DNA from: Deltaproteobacteria bacterium
GTDB lineage: Bacteria; Myxococcota_A; Polyangia; Polyangiales; JADJMO01
Direction: 5' to 3'
Length of the DNA: 64,000 nt
NCBI GenBank assembly: GCA_025363655.1
Contig: JANYDK010000140.1
Span: forward strand, 1-64,000
Shown piece by piece: positions 60,614 to 64,000 of the stretch; position 1 is the stretch's first letter, and each line of letters starts with the position of its first letter. The notes beneath the pieces are model-generated. The model worked only from the letters and a program-made list of their open reading frames with translations, had not been told where the DNA came from and searched no databases. Both the position numbers and the translations under genes were made by a program.

Positions 60614-61597
60614 ATGCGCATCACTTCAATCTTGGCTTTGGCATCGCTCGCCGTCTTGGTCGGCTGCTCGTCGTCGTCGTCGAGCGGTGGCGCGACCGAT
60701 GGTGGCACCGACGGCGGCGGCTCCGGACCGACGGCGGATCAAGCGTGTACCGACTACGCGAAGGCGGTCTGCGATCGCGCCGCCAAATGCTCGGCGGCCC
60801 TCATCCAATCGTCCTTTGGTGACGCGGCGGCTTGCAACGCTTCGGTGAAGAGCGACTGCCTGGCGACGCTCGGCGCGCCGAGCACGTCGACCACTCCGAC
60901 GATCGCGGCGACCTGCGTGCCGGCGATCACGGCGATGACGTGTGGCGATCTCTTCACCGGCAACACGCCTGCCGTCTGTCGCGTGCCGGGAAAGCTGGCC
61001 GACGGCGCAGCGTGCGGCGCCGACGCTCAATGCGTCACCGACTACTGCAGCACCACCTCGACCTCCATCTGCGGCACCTGCGGCAAAGCTCCCGCCGCTG
61101 GCGAAGCGTGCGACACCAAGAAGTGCGGCCCTGGTCTCACCTGCACGAGCAACAAGTGCGCGGCGCCGATCAAATCGGGCGCGGCCTGTGACGGCACGCT
61201 TCCGTGCGAGTTCGGCACCGGCTGCACCGACGGCAAGTGCGCTGCGCTCGCGGCGACTGCGGGTGCAGCGTGCGCCGCCGACGGCAAAGGCGCGCCCCCC
61301 TGCGATCTCTTCGCCGGTCTCTTCTGCGAACCGACGAGCAAGAAGTGCAAGGCCTTCAAGTTCGCAGGCGGCGGCGAAACCTGCGGCTATGACGCCACCG
61401 CGAGCGACTTCGTCCTCTGCGCCAAGGACGGCGTCTGCAAGGTCGCGAAGGCCGGAGACGCGCAAGGCAAGTGCGTCGCTTCGGCCGGCGCGGGGACGGC
61501 CTGCAGCACCGACGCGGCCGTCGGACCGAAGTGCAACGAAGGCCTCTCGTGCGTCAGCGGCACCTGCAAGGCGCTCGATCCTGGCTCCTGCAAATAG
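60614..61597 (+). CDS. Cys-rich lipoprotein
   Basis: 327 residues from the ATG at 60614. Lipobox VLVGC and a Ser/Gly spacer, then more than 30 Cys in short repeated units such as CTDYAKAVCDRAAKC, CVTDYCSTTSTSICGTC, CGPGLTCTSNKC and CNEGLSCVSGTC. The CGPGLTC/SGTC rhythm recalls Dickkopf- or EB-type disulfide repeats of myxobacterial surface proteins. The DxxxKAVCDRAAKC start is a frequent N-terminal feature in this family. Likely at the cell surface. A strong terminator follows. Confidence 0.75.
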   Translation: MRITSILALASLAVLVGCSSSSSSGGATDGGTDGGGSGPTADQACTDYAKAVCDRAAKCSAALIQSSFGDAAACNASVKSDCLATLGAPSTSTTPTIAATCVPAITAMTCGDLFTGNTPAVCRVPGKLADGAACGADAQCVTDYCSTTSTSICGTCGKAPAAGEACDTKKCGPGLTCTSNKCAAPIKSGAACDGTLPCEFGTGCTDGKCAALAATAGAACAADGKGAPPCDLFAGLFCEPTSKKCKAFKFAGGGETCGYDATASDFVLCAKDGVCKVAKAGDAQGKCVASAGAGTACSTDAAVGPKCNEGLSCVSGTCKALDPGSCK

Positions 61598-61621
61598 CAC
61601 CTGAATTCAGGCCTGAAATGA

Positions 61622-61656
61622 AAAACGCGCACGGGGTGATTCCTCGTGCGCGTTTT
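61622..61656. terminator. Bidirectional terminator
   Basis: AAAACGCGCACG and CGTGCGCGTTTT form a perfect 12-bp stem around an 11-base loop, with A and T runs on both sides. It lies between convergent genes ending at 61597 and 61691 and so can serve both. Confidence 0.85.
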
Positions 61657-61690
61657 CGTTTTGGCGACTCGAGAGATTTTTTCGTGTCGC

Positions 61691-63727
61691 CTATTCGAAG
61701 TAGCTCTTCACCTGACGACGCAGCGCCTCGGGGATGTCGGCCTTGTCGACGCCGTTCACCTCGTCGGCCGGCGTGCCTTCGTCGCCCGAGCCTTTGACGG
61801 TGGTCTTCGAGCCATCGGTGCCGGTCGACTTTTCGATCGAGCCGCCGGGGTTCGGAGTGCCGGTGCCGCCGACGCCCTTGGCCTTGGCCTTCAACGTCGC
61901 CGCGTCGAGCTTCTTCGAGTGACCTTTGTGGTCGCCTTTGCCGCCGCCGGGGCCGGGACCGCCCATGCCGTCGCCGTCGCCCGTTCCACTGCCGTTGCCG
62001 TTGCCGTTCCCATTGCCGTTCCCGTTCCCGTTGCCATTCCCATTCCCGTTTCCGTTGCCATTCCCGTCGCCGTCTCCATCGCCATCTCCGTCACCGTCGC
62101 CGTCGCCCTTGCCATCACCTTTGCCGTCGCCGTCGCCTTTGCCGTCGCCCTTACCGTCTTTGCCCTTGCCGTCTTTGCCTTTGCCGTCTTTCCCGCCCTT
62201 GCCGTCCTTCCCGTCTTTGCCGTCGCCGTCTTTGCCGTCTTTGCCATCGCTCAGACCCTTGCCGGCGTCGTCGGCGCCGTCTTCGCCGTCGTCGAGGCCT
62301 TCCTGCTGCTTCTCTTCGTCGGACTGCCCGCCCGACGGGTCGCCGTTCGCGAGATCGCGCAGCTCGTCTTCGAGCTCTTTCTGACCTTCCGGCGTGCCCA
62401 GCTTCTTCGCCAGGTCTTCGAGCTTCTTCTTCGCCTGCGGCGACATCTTTCCCGTCGCGCCGCCCTTGCTCGCCTGCTCTTTCAAATTCTCGGCGAGCTT
62501 CTTCCGCTGCTCGGGCGTCAGCTTCTCGAGACCTTTGCGGAGCGCGTCGGCGAGCTCTTTGGCGGCGCCGTCGGTGCCCTTCGAGTCGAAGTTCTTCGAC
62601 TGCGTCCCCGGGTCGCCTGGCGTGCCCTTGAGCGCGTCGGCGAGCTCCTTGAGGACGTCGCTCTTGTCCTTGCGCGCCTCGAGTCGCTCCTTCTCCTTCT
62701 GGAGAATCTTCGCGATGTCGTCGGCGCCCTTCTTCTTCGCTTCTTCGATCGCCTTCTCCAGCGCGTCCTTCGCCTTCTGGCGATCTTCGTCTTCGCGCGC
62801 GTTGGCGATGCGCTCCATCATCTCGTCGAAAGCCTGCAAATCGCGGTCTTCCAGCGCGTCGGCGAGGCCGGGGAAGCCCTTCTCTTTGAGCGCGTCGGCG
62901 GCCGCGTCGAGGCCCGCTTTCTTCTCGCCGCCACCGAGCTCTTGCTTCTCGGCCTCGAGGCGCTGCTTCAGGCTCTTCAGCTTGTCGAGCGCTTCACGGC
63001 GCGGCATCCCCTCTTGCAGCTTCTTCTTCAGCTCGCGCGCGTCCTCGGCGATCTTCGCGAGACGATCTTTCTGCGCCTGATCTTTGGCGGGGAGCTTCTC
63101 GACCTGCGCGATCTTGTCGAGGCCAGGCACGGTGTCGAGCTTGACGACGTCGGTGCCGGTCGGCGGCGAGGCGTTGGCGCTCTTCGGCGGGCGCAGCGCG
63201 AACGCAGCGATGCAGGCGACGGTGCCGACGAGGGCGAGGGCATGCGTGCGACGCATGCGGCCAGGCGCGCGACGTGGTGTCCGGAGCGCGGTGATGGCGT
63301 CGTGCAACACTTCGCCGGGCGCGTCGCGGCCGCAGGTGATGGCGGTGGTGATCGACTCCTGCGTGCCGAGCACGCCGTCGACGTAGAGCGCGATGCGTTC
63401 GTCACTCCAGGCGCGACGCATGCCGCGGTAGGCACCGACGACCGCACCGACGCCGGCGATGGCCACGCCGCCCATGCGCCACGAGTGATGGTGCGTGAAG
63501 TACGAAGCGACGACGAACCCGACGCCGAGGGTGGCGCCGACCGTGAGGCCATCGAGCGCGGCGCGAAACACCATGTGCCCGTTGATCGACGAACGCCAAG
63601 GCGCGAACGCCTCCTCGAGCTCGCGCCGCTCCCCAGCTCCGGCGAGCGCAGAGGCGCCCTTCGTCTTGGGTTCGCTCGCCGTCTCACTCGTCTCGTTCGC
63701 GTCGTTGTCGCTGCTCTTGTCGGCCAT
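61691..63727 (-). CDS. DUF4175-like membrane protein with Gly/Asp/Asn/Lys tract
   Basis: 678 residues from the ATG at 63727 (MADKSSDND). Two to three N-terminal helices (about 50-105 and 155-172), then a long coiled coil rich in Lys/Glu (about 200-400), a Gly-rich tract of Gly with Lys, Asp or Asn (about 495-595) and a C-terminal IPEALRRQVKSYFE. That ending and the layout match DUF4175-type proteins encoded with MoxR/BatA-type genes. The Gly/Asn and Gly/Asp tracts are hexamer-encoded (61982-62260) and could change length. Role unknown. The 63728-63898 gap upstream shows no gene. Confidence 0.65.
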   Translation of the reverse strand: MADKSSDNDANETSETASEPKTKGASALAGAGERRELEEAFAPWRSSINGHMVFRAALDGLTVGATLGVGFVVASYFTHHHSWRMGGVAIAGVGAVVGAYRGMRRAWSDERIALYVDGVLGTQESITTAITCGRDAPGEVLHDAITALRTPRRAPGRMRRTHALALVGTVACIAAFALRPPKSANASPPTGTDVVKLDTVPGLDKIAQVEKLPAKDQAQKDRLAKIAEDARELKKKLQEGMPRREALDKLKSLKQRLEAEKQELGGGEKKAGLDAAADALKEKGFPGLADALEDRDLQAFDEMMERIANAREDEDRQKAKDALEKAIEEAKKKGADDIAKILQKEKERLEARKDKSDVLKELADALKGTPGDPGTQSKNFDSKGTDGAAKELADALRKGLEKLTPEQRKKLAENLKEQASKGGATGKMSPQAKKKLEDLAKKLGTPEGQKELEDELRDLANGDPSGGQSDEEKQQEGLDDGEDGADDAGKGLSDGKDGKDGDGKDGKDGKGGKDGKGKDGKGKDGKGDGKGDGDGKGDGKGDGDGDGDGDGDGDGNGNGNGNGNGNGNGNGNGNGNGNGSGTGDGDGMGGPGPGGGKGDHKGHSKKLDAATLKAKAKGVGGTGTPNPGGSIEKSTGTDGSKTTVKGSGDEGTPADEVNGVDKADIPEALRRQVKSYFE
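61982..62260 (-). repeat. Hexamer tract (Gly-Asn, Gly-Asp, Gly-Lys codons)
   Basis: Degenerate six-base units encoding the Gly-Asn, Gly-Asp and Gly-Lys dipeptide runs of the DUF4175-like protein; the largest low-complexity block in the window. Confidence 0.75.
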
Positions 63728-63898
63728 CGGGTCCTCGCGGTGGTGCACGCCGCCTTGGAGAAACGTAGCGTGCACCCTGGATACGGACGAGGCGGAGGGG
63801 GGATCTGTTCCAGGTTGGCGTCGGTCAATCGTCGTTCCAACGCCAAAAACGCATGAACCGTCGCATCAAATGCATAGTCATTCGATGTAAAAACGGCG

Positions 63899-64000
63899 TC
63901 AGATCTTCGGCGCCAGCGGTGCGTAGGTAGGTGCACGGCGCGTCGATTGGGGTCCCAAGCTCCGGACGGCGAACACGTCAGATGGCTGCGAGGTCGCCCA
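63899..64000 (-). CDS. Possible 3' end of an upstream gene
   Basis: On the minus strand from the window edge, 33 codons stay open to a TGA at 63899-63901 and end in RRAPTYAPLAPKI. The ending reads like a real C-terminus and the orientation matches the DUF4175-like gene, but the stretch is too short to call a family. Confidence 0.3.
   Translation of the reverse strand, partial: WATSQPSDVFAVRSLGPQSTRRAPTYAPLAPKI

Noticed and set aside
61646-63856. 736-codon + strand frame opposite the DUF4175-like gene
   Set aside because: Hydrophobic runs arise from the reverse of the Lys/Gly/Asp codons; no ribosome site or family match.

Overview
The window is high-GC, densely coded DNA that reads as a chromosomal segment of a myxobacterium (Myxococcota, probably Polyangiales-like; no rRNA or marker gene fixes the genus). 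The reasons are the load of one-component Ser/Thr kinases, two FHA-sigma54 activators, two ECF sigma factors with membrane partners, many lipoproteins with Ser/Thr/Asp/Gly- or Pro-rich linkers, a protein resembling the MXAN_5187 family, and the LPS/lipoprotein genes of a diderm. Neighbouring genes often overlap by ATGA, GTGA or TTGA.

Region by region: 9-9650 (+) is a type VI secretion accessory and signalling cluster: a membrane protein, DUF3540, a DUF4150 PAAR-like protein, a DUF2169-pentapeptide protein with six DxT motifs, a Ser/Thr kinase, an FHA-sigma54 activator, a receiver-like protein without a phospho-acceptor Asp, and two small membrane proteins. 10058-10134 is tRNA-His(GTG). 10202-19520 is mixed housekeeping: pcrA, a cNMP-binding/PilZ-like protein, a 5'-nucleotidase, an SRPBCC protein, an unknown protein and lpdA. 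19882-26230 is a second signalling block (FHA-sigma54 activator, Ser/Thr kinase, TPR/PEGA-like protein) flanked by two paralogous lipoproteins. 26261-36862 holds a Rieske lipoprotein, an AidB-like acyl-CoA dehydrogenase, an ECF sigma module with proline-rich partners, an FGE-like lipoprotein, an aldo/keto reductase, a YfcF-type GST, a GNAT, a MocR-type regulator and a zf-TFIIB protein.

36897-44966 is envelope and lipid A work: hisS coupled to a repeat-rich exported protein, then on the other strand two skp/ompH genes, lpxD, fabZ, an SDR and lpxA. 44968-54374 carries thrB, an MBL hydrolase plus methyltransferase, an ECF sigma/anti-sigma pair, HMG-CoA lyase, a geranylgeranyl-reductase-like flavoprotein, the MXAN_5187-like protein and a lamin/LamG-like lipoprotein. 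54587-64000 holds lgt with a long charged tail followed by tatA, a methyltransferase, a pentameric ligand-gated ion channel homologue, a histone-H1-like protein, three exported proteins and a DUF4175-like membrane protein.

Themes: phospho-Thr/FHA signalling appears twice; lipoprotein production is served by lgt and many lipobox proteins; linkers in at least seven proteins are built from hexanucleotide microsatellites; and several convergent gene pairs are separated by palindromes, one of which occurs twice nearly unchanged. The strongest candidates for something undescribed are the DxT-motif/kinase/FHA set beside the T6SS accessory genes, the lipoprotein pair bracketing the second FHA/kinase block, and the ion channel with an unusually apolar predicted pore helix.
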